From JAJZRJ01 sp040757055 (lineage in GTDB: Bacteria > Desulfobacterota > Desulfobulbia > Desulfobulbales > Desulfurivibrionaceae), in assembly GCA_040757055.1 (NCBI GenBank), contig JBFLXY010000001.1, positions 248,001 through 312,000 of the forward strand: 64,000 nt of DNA, in the 5' to 3' direction. Both the position numbers and the translations under genes were made by a program. How positions within the stretch are numbered: the stretch's first letter is position 1; every line of letters starts with the position of its first letter. Under the pieces are notes generated by a model, which worked only from the letters and a program-made list of their open reading frames with translations, was not told the DNA's origin and did no database searches. Below, in pieces: positions 53,169 to 62,171 of the stretch.

Positions 53169-54043
53169 TACCGCTTCCCTTCGGCAAGAATGTCCATCAG
53201 ATATTGGCCATAACCGTTCTTGCTGAGCGGCGCGGCCAGACGGGCCAAGCCATCGGCGTCGATATAGCCCATGCGATAGGCAATCTCCTCCACACAGGCC
53301 ACCTTGAGCCCCTGCCGCTCCTCCACCACCCGGATGAAGTTGGCAGCGTCGAGAAGCGAGTTGTGGGTGCCGGTATCGAGCCACGCCGTGCCGCGCCCCA
53401 GCCGTTCCACCCGGAGGCGTCCCTTGGCGAGATAGGCCTTGTTCACGTCGGTGATCTCCAGTTCCCCGCGGGCCGAGGGCCTGAGCCCCTTGGCAATGGC
53501 CACCACCTCATGGTCATAGAAATAGAGGCCTGTCACCGCATAATGGCTCTTGGCTTTTGCCGGCTTTTCCTCGATGTCGAGCACCCGGCCAGCCTCGTCG
53601 AACTCCACCACGCCGTACCGCTCCGGATCCCGCACGTAGTAGCCGAAGACCGTGCCGCCTTGCGTGGTTCTGGCAACCTGCTGCAACACGGCAGCCAGGC
53701 CGTGGCCGTAAAAAATGTTGTCCCCCAGCACCAGGGCCACCGGACTGCCGGCCAGGAATGACTCGCCGATCAGAAAGGCCTGGGCAATTCCCTTGGGCTC
53801 CGGCTGCACCGCGTAGGAAAGCGCAAGCCCCAACTGGCTGCCGCCGCCGAGCAGCCGCACGAACTGGGCCTGGTCCTCGGGGGTGGTGATGACGAGAATC
53901 TCCCGGATGCCGGCCAGCATCAGGGTGGAGAGGGGATAATAGACCATCGGTTTGTCATAGACCGGCATGAGCTGCTTGCTCACCGACCGGGTCAGCGGAT
54001 AGAGCCTGGTGCCGCTGCCGCCCGCCAGGATGATCCCCTTCAT
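53168..54043 (-). CDS. rfbA: Glucose-1-phosphate thymidylyltransferase (RfbA/RmlA)
   Basis: 291-aa nucleotidyltransferase, first step of dTDP-rhamnose synthesis. MKGIILAGGSGTRLYPLT at the N-terminus binds the nucleotide; KQLMPVYDKPMVYYPLSTLM, LVLGDNIFYGHG, GTAWLDTGTHNSLLDAANF are all conserved. GGGGGAGCC precedes the ATG at 54043; a longer frame to 54079 has no family similarity. It is the first gene of the minus-strand polysaccharide block. Confidence 0.95.
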   Translation of the reverse strand: MKGIILAGGSGTRLYPLTRSVSKQLMPVYDKPMVYYPLSTLMLAGIREILVITTPEDQAQFVRLLGGGSQLGLALSYAVQPEPKGIAQAFLIGESFLAGSPVALVLGDNIFYGHGLAAVLQQVARTTQGGTVFGYYVRDPERYGVVEFDEAGRVLDIEEKPAKAKSHYAVTGLYFYDHEVVAIAKGLRPSARGELEITDVNKAYLAKGRLRVERLGRGTAWLDTGTHNSLLDAANFIRVVEERQGLKVACVEEIAYRMGYIDADGLARLAAPLSKNGYGQYLMDILAEGKR

Positions 54044-54280
54044 GGCTCCCCCGCCGTGGTTTTCCCGGCCACCGTACACCGTGACCCATTCTTGAGAAAC
54101 GCTTGCTTTTCCGTCTGAGCCATTTTATGCTCACTCGTCAGTGACCCGCCCAAAAGGCTGGTCCAGTCTCGCTAAAATTTCGCAATTTTAACGCGTTTTT
54201 CCGCAAATAAAAAGTCTTTTTCCCGCGGCCGGCCTGCGGAGAAGGCCCGCCACCAGCGTCCATGCCCAGGGAGGATCACC
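54044..54280. promoter_or_regulatory. Divergent intergenic region between rfbA and the Trm112-like gene
   Basis: 237 bp with an AT-rich centre that must serve both divergent units. It contains the palindrome AAAATTTCGCAATTTT (54,174-54,189). Several AT-rich -10-like strings exist on both strands (for example CATAAAAT on the minus strand near 54,123-54,130) but no paired -35/-10 stands out, so promoter positions are not assigned. Confidence 0.35.
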
Positions 54281-54460
54281 ATGATCAGCCAGGAACTCCT
54301 CGATATCCTCGCCTGCCCCAAGTGCAAGGGGCCGGTCCATCTCACCCCGGCCAAAGACGGCCTGATCTGCGAATCCTGCCGCCTGCTCTACGAGATCCGC
54401 GACGATATCCCCATCATGCTCATCGACGAGGCCAAAAAGTTAGAAAGGACTGAGGACTGA
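54281..54460 (+). CDS. Trm112/YcaR-like small zinc-ribbon protein
   Basis: 59-aa protein that starts ISQELLDILACPKCKGPVHL and has the two Cys pairs CPKC (12-15) and CESC (30-33) of the UPF0434/Trm112 family, which partners methyltransferases in other organisms; YEIRDDIPIMLIDEA is the usual family close. GGGAGG lies upstream of the ATG. Its last residues (ERTED) come from a CTGAG-type repeat. It is shorter than many ORF-length cutoffs. Confidence 0.85.
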   Translation: MISQELLDILACPKCKGPVHLTPAKDGLICESCRLLYEIRDDIPIMLIDEAKKLERTED

Positions 54461-54541
54461 GTTGCGAGTACTGAGAAAAATCCGATTTTCGCTCAGTCCT
54501 CAGCACTCAGTAACTCAGCACTCAGTAACGCAGCACTCATG
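54446..54541. repeat. CTGAG/CTCAG heptad repeat block
   Basis: Left part (54,446-54,475) is GGACTGAGGACTGAG-like heptads; right part (54,491-54,541) is CTCAGTCCTCAGCACTCAGT-like with three to four further CTCAG units. The parts are inverted to each other around GAGAAAAATCCGATTTTCGCTC, so the region can form a long stem-loop. The block ends the Trm112-like gene and immediately precedes, and overlaps by three bases, the start codon at 54539. Confidence 0.75.
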
Positions 54542-55357
54542 ATGTATCAACACATCACGCCGCACTGCTTCGTCAATGTTCCCTATCCCCGGCTGGCCCA
54601 GGACTTCGACCTGATCCGCAGCCACCGCCTGCAGCCGGAAATCGGCCTGGAGGGCGAGTGGCTCTATACAACGCAGCGCGAGGAATTCGCCGCTGTCGCG
54701 GCGAAACTTGCAGACGAGGGGCTTGCCTGCACCATCCACGCCCCCTTCTTCGACCTCATGCCCGGCGCGCTGGACCGCCAGATCCGGGCCGCCAGCCGCG
54801 ACAAGCTGCGCCGCGCCTTCGAGTTGCTGCCGCTCTTCAAACCCCGCTCCATCGTCTGCCACCTCGGCTACGAGGCGAACAAGCACCAGTTCAAGGAGGA
54901 AGAGTGGTTCGGCCATGCCCTTGACACCTTCCGGGAACTCCTGGCCATGGCTGAAGCGAGTGGGGTGACCATGATGGTGGAAAACACCTACGAGACCTCG
55001 CCCAAACAACTCCAGGCATTGCTGGCTGCCCTCGATTCGCCCCATGCCCGCTTCTGCTTCGACCTGGGCCACTCGCTCGCCTTTGCCCACACCTCTTGGC
55101 GCGACTGGTTCCCGACCATGGCGCCGTGGCTCGGCCAGCTCCACATCCACGACAACGACGGCAGCCGCGACGCGCATCTGGCGCCGGGCCAGGGGGCATT
55201 CGACTTTGCCGGCTTTTTCGAGTACCTGCACCAGGAGGGGCTCGACCCGATCTGGACCCTGGAGCCCCATACCGAGGAGGCACTCTGGCAGAGTCTGGCC
55301 GCGCTCGACCGCTTGGCCTGCTTTCGCCTCCATGAACGCATGGCCACGCCGCAATAA
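54539..55357 (+). CDS. Xylose isomerase-like TIM-barrel protein (AP endonuclease 2 superfamily)
   Basis: 272-aa protein with strand-end metal-site residues typical of sugar-phosphate isomerase/epimerase-like barrels: TIHAPFFDLMPGA, VCHLGYEA, MMVENTYET, FCFDLGHSLAFA, LHIHDNDGSRDAHL and WTLEPHTEEA. Substrate unknown. The initiation region lies in repeat DNA with no clear ribosome site. The ATG doublet at 54539/54542 leaves the start ambiguous by one codon. It is followed by a palindromic intergenic element before dnaE. Confidence 0.75.
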   Translation: MMYQHITPHCFVNVPYPRLAQDFDLIRSHRLQPEIGLEGEWLYTTQREEFAAVAAKLADEGLACTIHAPFFDLMPGALDRQIRAASRDKLRRAFELLPLFKPRSIVCHLGYEANKHQFKEEEWFGHALDTFRELLAMAEASGVTMMVENTYETSPKQLQALLAALDSPHARFCFDLGHSLAFAHTSWRDWFPTMAPWLGQLHIHDNDGSRDAHLAPGQGAFDFAGFFEYLHQEGLDPIWTLEPHTEEALWQSLAALDRLACFRLHERMATPQ

Positions 55358-55382
55358 CCTGCGGCCCGCCGAACACAACCAG

Positions 55383-55545
55383 GATGTTGAAAAAGTCATC
55401 CGTGACCTTTTTCAACCACGAACGTGCCGAAGTCAATCCGGCACGTTCTCGCAATTCCGGCACGTTGGCAACGTGCCGGAATTGACGGCCCATCCCTGGG
55501 CCGGACGCAGGCCGTCGAAAAACAAGTTTTTCAACAGCCTGCTAC
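55383..55545. repeat. Nested palindromic (MITE-like) element upstream of dnaE
   Basis: Outer motifs are GTTGAAAAAG (55,386-55,395) with its inverted copy CTTTTTCAAC (55,407-55,416), and at the other end GAAAAAC-AA-GTTTTTC within an AGGC...GCCT hairpin (about 55,508-55,541). Inside, GAACGTGCCG/CGGCACGTTC (55,420-55,429/55,439-55,448) forms one stem, and a perfect 15-bp inverted repeat with 3-base loop (55,452-55,484) forms another. The size, dense palindromes and lack of coding support a non-autonomous mobile or REP-like element. It occupies the gap between the TIM-barrel gene and dnaE. Confidence 0.6.
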
Positions 55546-55590
55546 TGAGCACCAACGCTTCATCCGTTGCCGCACCGAGGAAATTTCTGC

Positions 55591-58500
55591 ATGTCCGAAA
55601 ACCACGCCGCCCAGCCTGCCAACTTCGTCCACCTCCACGTCCACACCCAGTACAGCCTGCTGGACGGCGCCATTCGCATCGGCGATCTCCTGGCCAAGTG
55701 CAAGGAATACGGCATGGAGGCCGTGGCCATCACCGACCACGGCGCCATGTTCGGCGCGCTGGAATTCTACGTCAAGGCGAAGAAGGCCGGCATCAAGCCC
55801 ATCATCGGCTGCGAATTCTACGTCTCCCCCTCGGACCGCTTCGACAAGTCCGCCAAGTCCAAGGGCAAGGCCGCCTTCCATCTGGTCCTTCTGGCCATGA
55901 ATCTCACGGGCTACCGGAACCTCATGAAGCTCGCCTCCATTGCCCAACTCGAAGGGTTCCACTACGCGCCGCGCATCGACATGGAGGTGCTGGCAGCCCA
56001 CAGCGAGGGCCTCATCGCGTTGACCGCCTGCCTGCACGGCGCCATCCCCTCCCGCATCGCCCAGGGCGACATGGAAGGTGCCCGCGCCGAGGCCAAACGC
56101 CTCATGGCCCTCTTCGGCGACCGCCTCTACCTCGAGATGCAGGAGAACAAGATCCCCGAGCAGACGGTGGTCAACAACGGCCTCAAGGAACTCGCCAAAG
56201 AGCTGGGCATCCCGCTGGTGGCCACCAACGACTGCCACTACCTCAACCGCGACGAGGCCCAGGCCCACGAACTGCTCCTCTGCGTCCAGACCGGCAAAAC
56301 CATCCACGATACCGGACGCTTCCGCTTCTCCACCGACGAACTCTACTTCAAGTCACCGGAGGAGATGAAAAAGGCCTTCAGCCACTGCCCCGAGGCCATT
56401 GCCGAGACAGCCAAGATCGCCGAACGCTGCAATGTGGAACTGACCTTTGGCGAGGCCCACTTCCCCATCTTTCCGGTATCCGAGGGAGAAACCCTGGAAT
56501 CCCTCTTCGAACGCGAGGCGCGAGATGGGCTGGAAGAGCGGCTCAAAACCATGGCCGAACTCGGCCAGCTCACGCCGGAAATCGAAAAAAGCTACCGCGA
56601 CCGGCTGGAGATGGAGATCGACGTCATCAAGAAAATGGGCTTTCCCGGCTATTTTCTCATCGTGGCCGACTTCATCAACTGGGCCAAGGACCACCAGATT
56701 CCCGTGGGCCCGGGCCGCGGCTCCGGCGCCGGCTCCCTGGTCGCTTACTCCATGCGGATCACCGACATCGACCCCATCCCCTACGGCCTCATCTTCGAGC
56801 GCTTCCTGAACATCGAGCGCAAATCCATGCCCGACTTCGACGTGGACTTCTGCCAGGACCGCCGCGGCGAGGTGATCGACTACGTACGCCAGAAATACGG
56901 CGGCGAGGACCATGTCGCCCAGATCGTCACCTACGGTTCGATGAAGGCGCGGGCGGTGATCCGCGACGTGGGCCGCGCTCTCGGCATGACCTTTGGCGAG
57001 GTGGACCGCATCGCCAAGCTCATCCCCGAGGAGCTCAAGATCACCATCAAGAGCGCCATCGAGAAAGAACCGCGCCTGCAGGAACTGATGCGGGAAGATG
57101 CCAAGGTGAAGGAACTGCTCACCATCGCCCAGACGCTCGAAGGCCTGAACCGCCACACCTCGGTCCATGCCGCAGGCGTGGTCATCTCACCCGGCCCCAT
57201 GGTGGAATATCTCCCGGTCTGCCGGGACACCAAGGGCGGGGATGTCCTCACCCAGTACGACATGGTCCACACCGAGATGACCGGGCTCATCAAGTTCGAC
57301 TTTCTGGGCCTGAAGACCCTCACCGTCATTGACCGGGCCTTGAAGATCATCGCCGCCGACCGGGGGCAAACGCTCGACATCAGCCGCATCCCCTTGGACG
57401 ACCCCAAGACCTATGATCTGCTGGCGAAAGGCGATGCCCTGGGCGTCTTCCAGCTGGAAAGCTCCGGCATGCGCCAGCTTCTGGTGGACATGAAGCCCGA
57501 GGCCTTCTCCGACCTCATCGCCCTGGTCGCCCTCTACCGGCCTGGCCCGCTGGAATCGGGCATGGTGGCGGACTTCGTCAACACCAAGCATGGCCGCATG
57601 GTGGCCACCTATCCGCTGCCGCAGCTCGAACCGATCCTGAAAGAAACCTACGGGGTCATCGTCTACCAGGAACAGGTCATGAAGATCGCCAACGTCCTGG
57701 CGAGCTATTCGCTCGGCGACGCCGACAACCTGCGCCGCGCCATGGGCAAGAAGAAGCCCGAGGTCATGGCCCAGGAAAAGGTGAAGTTCCTCGAGGGGGC
57801 CAGGAAGAACAACATCCCCGCCGACAAGGCGGAGTACATCTTCGACCTCATGGAGAAGTTCGCGGGCTACGGCTTCAACAAAAGCCACAGCGCGGCCTAC
57901 GCCCTCATCGCCTACCAGACCGCCTGGCTCAAGGCCCACTACCCGGCCCAGTTCATGGCCGCCCTCCTCTCCTGCGACGTGGGCAACACCGACAAGGTGG
58001 TGCGCTACATCAACGAGTGCAAGGAACACGAGATCGAGGTCCTGCCGCCGGACATCAACGAGTCGCAGAAGGACTTCACCGTGATCAACGACCGGGTGCG
58101 CTTTGGCCTGGCCGCCGTGAAGAACGTGGGCGATGCGGCGCTGGATTCCATCATCGAGGAGCGGGAAAAGGAGGGCCCCTACCAGTCTCTGGCCGATTTC
58201 TGCATGCGGGTCGACGGCCGCAAGGTGAACCGCCGCGTGGTGGAGAGCCTGATCAAGGCCGGCGCCTTCGACTCGCTGGGGGCCAGGCGCTCCCAGCTCT
58301 TCGCCATCCTCGACGCGGCCCTCGACCAGGCCCAGGTGGCCCAGCGCGACAAGCTCTCGGGCCAGATCTCCCTCTTTGCCGTGATGCCCACCGAGCAGGT
58401 GGCGAAATCGGTGACCATCGACCTGCCCGATGTGGCGGAGTGGGACGAGCGGGAAAAGCTCGCCTATGAAAAAGAGACCGTGGGCTTCTACATCACCGGC

Positions 58501-59148
58501 CATCCGCTGGACAACTTCCGCCAGGAGATCATGGCGGTGGCGGATACCGACCTTGCGGGACTCGCCGAGTGGGGCGACAACCAGCCGGTGCGGGTGGGCG
58601 GGCTCATCCGCGAGTGCAAGCTGCACAAGAGCAAGAAGGGCGACCCCATGGCCTTCCTCACCCTGGAAGACACCGTCACCGGAATCGAGGTGGTGGTCTT
58701 CCCCACCGCCTATGCCATGAGCGCGCCGCTCCTGAACTCCACCGACCCCATCGTGGTGCAGGGCACGCTCAAGAAAGAAGAGCGTGGGGTAAAGATCATT
58801 GCCGAGGAGGTGGTGAGCCTCCCTGAGGCGCGGGCCAAGTACACTACCGGCCTCAAGGTGATGCTCCAGGCCGAGCGCACCAGCCGCAAGCAACTTGAAG
58901 AGTTGAAAAAGGCGATGCGCGAGTTCCACGGCCCCTGCCCGGTCTCCCTCACCGTCCACTTCAACGGCCGCGGCGAGGTGGATGTGGACACCCACGGCGA
59001 CCTCACCATCCGCCCTTGCCAGGAGCTGACCACAGCCTTGGAAAAATGCCTCGGTTATCCGGGGGTGCGCTATCTCCGGAAACAGACCGAACTTGAACCC
59101 AAAAGCGGCAAGGGCGGCCGCTGGGCCAAGGGTGAGCGGGCCAACTAG
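55591..59148 (+). CDS. dnaE: DNA polymerase III alpha subunit (DnaE)
   Basis: 1185-aa replicative polymerase. The N-terminal PHP domain begins FVHLHVHTQYSLLDG. The polymerase active site includes GPGRGSGAGSLVAY (near 380), PDFDVDFCQDRRGEVIDYV (acidic residues), EQVMKIANVLASYSLGDAD, and the C-terminal OB-fold region (NQPVRVGGLIRECKLHKS). ATG 55591 was chosen because it begins MSENHAAQPANFVHLH; a TTG 24 bases earlier is less plausible. It overlaps the convergent next gene by four bases. Confidence 0.95.
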   Translation: MSENHAAQPANFVHLHVHTQYSLLDGAIRIGDLLAKCKEYGMEAVAITDHGAMFGALEFYVKAKKAGIKPIIGCEFYVSPSDRFDKSAKSKGKAAFHLVLLAMNLTGYRNLMKLASIAQLEGFHYAPRIDMEVLAAHSEGLIALTACLHGAIPSRIAQGDMEGARAEAKRLMALFGDRLYLEMQENKIPEQTVVNNGLKELAKELGIPLVATNDCHYLNRDEAQAHELLLCVQTGKTIHDTGRFRFSTDELYFKSPEEMKKAFSHCPEAIAETAKIAERCNVELTFGEAHFPIFPVSEGETLESLFEREARDGLEERLKTMAELGQLTPEIEKSYRDRLEMEIDVIKKMGFPGYFLIVADFINWAKDHQIPVGPGRGSGAGSLVAYSMRITDIDPIPYGLIFERFLNIERKSMPDFDVDFCQDRRGEVIDYVRQKYGGEDHVAQIVTYGSMKARAVIRDVGRALGMTFGEVDRIAKLIPEELKITIKSAIEKEPRLQELMREDAKVKELLTIAQTLEGLNRHTSVHAAGVVISPGPMVEYLPVCRDTKGGDVLTQYDMVHTEMTGLIKFDFLGLKTLTVIDRALKIIAADRGQTLDISRIPLDDPKTYDLLAKGDALGVFQLESSGMRQLLVDMKPEAFSDLIALVALYRPGPLESGMVADFVNTKHGRMVATYPLPQLEPILKETYGVIVYQEQVMKIANVLASYSLGDADNLRRAMGKKKPEVMAQEKVKFLEGARKNNIPADKAEYIFDLMEKFAGYGFNKSHSAAYALIAYQTAWLKAHYPAQFMAALLSCDVGNTDKVVRYINECKEHEIEVLPPDINESQKDFTVINDRVRFGLAAVKNVGDAALDSIIEEREKEGPYQSLADFCMRVDGRKVNRRVVESLIKAGAFDSLGARRSQLFAILDAALDQAQVAQRDKLSGQISLFAVMPTEQVAKSVTIDLPDVAEWDEREKLAYEKETVGFYITGHPLDNFRQEIMAVADTDLAGLAEWGDNQPVRVGGLIRECKLHKSKKGDPMAFLTLEDTVTGIEVVVFPTAYAMSAPLLNSTDPIVVQGTLKKEERGVKIIAEEVVSLPEARAKYTTGLKVMLQAERTSRKQLEELKKAMREFHGPCPVSLTVHFNGRGEVDVDTHGDLTIRPCQELTTALEKCLGYPGVRYLRKQTELEPKSGKGGRWAKGERAN

Positions 59149-59927
59149 CCCTTGGAAATCAGGGTCGGTTTGTTGGCGAGGATATACTTGAGCCAGTCAA
59201 AGCCGAACTTGAGCAGGGCCTCGTCGTCGGTGGCAATGGCCCGTTTACGCGCCTTGTCCAGGGTGAATTTGGCCAAGAGATCGTGGTCGTTAACGTACTG
59301 GCGGAAGCGGTCCACGTTGTAGCAGACCATGAAGGCGAGGAGTTGCCTGGGTCCGGCTGCCCCCTCGCCCTGCCACGGGTTGCCGGCAAAGAGGGTGTCC
59401 ATCTCGACCCAGAGGTCGTCCATGGCGTTGTAGTAGACCAGTTGCTGGTCGCGTAGCCACTCCTTCACGGTCCACTCCTTGACCTCCTGGTGGCCCAGGC
59501 AATAGGGATGGTTGGTCAGAAAATAATACTCCGCCGGCCGCCCCTGGCTGGGCCTTCTGTCAACTGCCCGCTCCAGCGGATACATGCGGCAGGAGGAGGG
59601 ACGATCCTCATAGACCGTGCAGCCCTTGGCCGGATCGAGGAAGGGGCAGGTGTGGTCGGCATTCTCGGCCATACGCATGATCACCGAGGGGAAAAAGGGG
59701 TTCGCCCCCTGCACCACCCCGGCATATCGGTTCAGGAACTCCTCGGAGGTGATGGCGAGCCGCTTCTTGAGCCGCAGGATATCGTAGGGGTAGAGAAAGA
59801 GATCGAGCTTGCGGCAGCACTGGGTGAAGCAGGCCACGCCGGGATGGCAGGCGAAACGGAAGGGCGCGTCGCCCAGTGGGGTCATGCCCTCGGGGAATTT
59901 TTTTTCCATGGCGTTTTTCTCGGTCAT
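59145..59927 (-). CDS. YkgJ-like Cys-cluster (putative metal-chelating) protein
   Basis: 260-aa protein of the YkgJ/CxxCxxCC family. ACHPGVACFTQCCRKLDLFL near residues 20-40 and HTCPFLDPAKGCTVYEDRPS with SCRMYPL near 90-120 form the conserved zinc- or iron-binding cysteine pattern. A large C-terminal part (about 130 aa) has no recognised motif. ATG 59927 or 59909 are both possible starts. It is convergent with dnaE, overlapping by 4 bp. Confidence 0.75.
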   Translation of the reverse strand: MTEKNAMEKKFPEGMTPLGDAPFRFACHPGVACFTQCCRKLDLFLYPYDILRLKKRLAITSEEFLNRYAGVVQGANPFFPSVIMRMAENADHTCPFLDPAKGCTVYEDRPSSCRMYPLERAVDRRPSQGRPAEYYFLTNHPYCLGHQEVKEWTVKEWLRDQQLVYYNAMDDLWVEMDTLFAGNPWQGEGAAGPRQLLAFMVCYNVDRFRQYVNDHDLLAKFTLDKARKRAIATDDEALLKFGFDWLKYILANKPTLISKG

Positions 59928-60026
59928 GGGGCAAGAGATAGCATGCTGTTTTTCCTGACGTACGAGGGGCACACCCTACCATCGCCGACCGGAAAGTTCA
60001 ACCCCCGCCTCCCCTATTGAGCAACG

Positions 60027-61823
60027 ATGCGACTCCTGCGGCCCCTCACCCTCCTCTTCCTCGCCGCCGTCCTTTTCACCGGTTGCGCCACCCGCATGCC
60101 CACCGCGGCCTGGGTGGTGCGCTACGATGGCGATACGCCGGCCGAGGTCGATCAGGTCTGTACCGCAGCCAAGACCACCGGGCTCGACGCCCTGCACCTC
60201 CAGGTGCGCGGCCGGGCCGACGCCTACTACCAAAGCGAGATCGCGCCAGCCGGCGAGACCATCACCGGCGGCTTCAATCCGCTCGGGGCAACCCTCAAGT
60301 CCTGCGCCCCCATTCCCATCCACGCCTGGCTCAATGTCTACTACCTCTGGAGCGGCGAAGCGCGGCCGGCCGACTCGCGCCACCCGGCGCATCCGAGCCA
60401 CGACTGGATCATCGGTGATGCCGACGGCCGCAAGGTTTCGGACTATACCGAATTTGACCGTGCCCTCGGTTGGCTCGAAGGGCTTTACGCCGATCCTGCC
60501 GCGGAATCGTACCGGCAGCTCATGGCGCAGGTGGTGACTGAATTGGTGGAGCGCTATCCGGTGCAGGGTATCCATCTCGATTTTATCCGCTACCCCGGAA
60601 CGGCGTACGGCCAAACCGGGCCGCTCGGCAAGCGATTCGAACAGGAATGGGGCATCGACCCGCGGCTGCTGCCAGTGGGAGTCACCCGGGAGACCATCGA
60701 CCGCTGGCTCGGCAACACAATGCCGCCGGGCGAAAGCGTCCTCACCACCGCGGCCCTTTTCTGGGCCGAAATGCGGGCGCAGCAGGTGACCGCCATGGTG
60801 CGGGAGATCCGCACGGCCATCAAGAAGTCCAACCGGCCCGAGGCCACTCTCTCCGCCGCAGTCTTTCCGGATATCGACGACGCCTATCTCAATCGCGGCC
60901 AGGACTCGCAGGCCTGGGCCAGGGAAGGGTTAGTGGACAGCCTCTACCCAATGGCCTACTTCGGCCCGGCCGAACGGGTGGGCGGCCAGTTGCGGGAAAT
61001 CGCCCTGCATCGGGCTGCTGGTGTGCAATACTGGGCCGGCCTGGGTGCCTACATCAAGAATCCCGAACAAATCGCAGCCGAAGCGACCACGGCCCGGGAT
61101 CTGGATTATGACGGCATCGCCCTTTTCAGCCTCGGCCATTTACTGCGGAAAGCAGAAGGGGTTGCCCCCCACGTTAACGCCCTTACCGACCTCAACGCCG
61201 GCTGGATGCCGCAATGCCGCACCGCACCCGCACGACCACCAACCGCAATCCCCACGGAACTCGCCACGCTGCAACGCATCGTCACCACCGCCAGCGGCAG
61301 CCTCCCGCCCTTGCCGGACGGAAAGCTTGCCCCAATACTCCAGGCCAAACTCGCTGAACTCGCCGTGGCCCGCGACCACGGCTTTGCCGGGGCCTTGGCC
61401 GAGCTGCGCGCCCGCCCGGTCACGCCGCCGCCATGGGTGGAACTGCACGGCATCTTCCGATACGTCCATCCCCTGGACCCGCCGGAAATCCGCCAGCGAC
61501 AGCAGAGCGAAGCCATCGCCCTTCGCAACCGTTTGCTGGAGGGGGAGGAGTTCAAGACCCTGGCCAAGGAACATTCCCAAGGCGGCAGCAGAAGGCTCGG
61601 CGGTCCGCTGGGCCGCCGCTTCCTCGACTTGGCCCAGCCTGAGAACGCCTTTCTGGCGGAACTCGCCCCCGCCACCATCAGCCCGGTGATGCCGGTGGAA
61701 AACGGCTACTGGCTCTATCTGCTCGATGCCAAGGGACAGGAAAAGGCCGCTGCCTGGGACACGCTTCCCTGGCCCGCCCGCCGCATTCTCTTCAAACGGC
61801 ATGTAGATCGTATCATGCGCTAA
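60027..61823 (+). CDS. Lipoprotein: glycosyl-hydrolase-like (GHL10/DUF187) domain fused to parvulin-like PPIase domain
   Basis: 598-aa exported lipoprotein. The signal peptide ends LFTGC (lipobox, Cys at about 20). Residues about 30-390 form a barrel domain with YPVQGIHLDFIRYPGTAYG and DSLYPMAYFGPAE, as in GHL10-type glycosidase-like proteins thought to act on cell-wall or surface glycans. The C-terminal part (about 475-575) has EGEEFKTLAKEHSQGGSRRLGG and ISPVMPVENGYWLYLLD, a PPIC (parvulin) rotamase pattern. The combination is unusual and implies surface protein folding coupled to glycan binding; function unproven. Confidence 0.7.
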   Translation: MRLLRPLTLLFLAAVLFTGCATRMPTAAWVVRYDGDTPAEVDQVCTAAKTTGLDALHLQVRGRADAYYQSEIAPAGETITGGFNPLGATLKSCAPIPIHAWLNVYYLWSGEARPADSRHPAHPSHDWIIGDADGRKVSDYTEFDRALGWLEGLYADPAAESYRQLMAQVVTELVERYPVQGIHLDFIRYPGTAYGQTGPLGKRFEQEWGIDPRLLPVGVTRETIDRWLGNTMPPGESVLTTAALFWAEMRAQQVTAMVREIRTAIKKSNRPEATLSAAVFPDIDDAYLNRGQDSQAWAREGLVDSLYPMAYFGPAERVGGQLREIALHRAAGVQYWAGLGAYIKNPEQIAAEATTARDLDYDGIALFSLGHLLRKAEGVAPHVNALTDLNAGWMPQCRTAPARPPTAIPTELATLQRIVTTASGSLPPLPDGKLAPILQAKLAELAVARDHGFAGALAELRARPVTPPPWVELHGIFRYVHPLDPPEIRQRQQSEAIALRNRLLEGEEFKTLAKEHSQGGSRRLGGPLGRRFLDLAQPENAFLAELAPATISPVMPVENGYWLYLLDAKGQEKAAAWDTLPWPARRILFKRHVDRIMR

Positions 61824-61853
61824 CCGCTCCCAAATTCCGCGACCCAAACCATC

Positions 61854-61882
61854 TTGTCATATTACTTTTAATAAGTTATTAT
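61854..61882 (+). promoter_or_regulatory. Promoter and palindromic operator of the higBA operon
   Basis: TTGTCA (61,854-61,859), exactly 17 bases, then TATTAT (61,877-61,882). A perfect TAATAA-G-TTATTA palindrome (61,869-61,881) overlaps the -10, as expected for autorepression by the HTH antitoxin. This AT-rich patch stands out from the flanks. Confidence 0.75.
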
Positions 61883-61890
61883 AAAACAAA

Positions 61891-62163
61891 ATGTGGCGCA
61901 TCCAGGAACATCACGACATCGAAAAGGTCTGCCGCAAGCTGCCGCCGATGGTGGTGAAAAAATACGAACTCTGGAAGAACCTGGTTTTCCGCCATGGGCC
62001 GGAGAAGCTGCGGGAGTTCCCTGGCTTCCATGACGAAAAGCTCAAGGGAGAACGGGCAGGCCAGCGCTCGTCACGGTTGAATGTTCAATATCGGGTCGCG
62101 TACACGGTACATAAGGAACTGATCACCGTGCATGTTCTGGAAATCACGCCGCACAAGTATTAG
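61891..62163 (+). CDS. higB: RelE/HigB-family toxin
   Basis: 90-aa small basic protein with the RelE-like fold: IQEHHDIEKVCRKLPPMVVKKYELWK and the C-terminal core LNVQYRVAYTVHKELITVHVLEITPHKY, matching HigB ribosome-dependent mRNA interferases. It precedes its antitoxin gene by 8 bases (toxin-first order, a HigBA feature). Intact length suggests an active toxin. Confidence 0.85.
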   Translation: MWRIQEHHDIEKVCRKLPPMVVKKYELWKNLVFRHGPEKLREFPGFHDEKLKGERAGQRSSRLNVQYRVAYTVHKELITVHVLEITPHKY

Positions 62164-62171
62164 GAGGGCAT

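Noticed and set aside
51606..54541. CRISPR array
   Set aside because: The CTCAG repeats are 7-base units without unique spacers and no cas gene is present.
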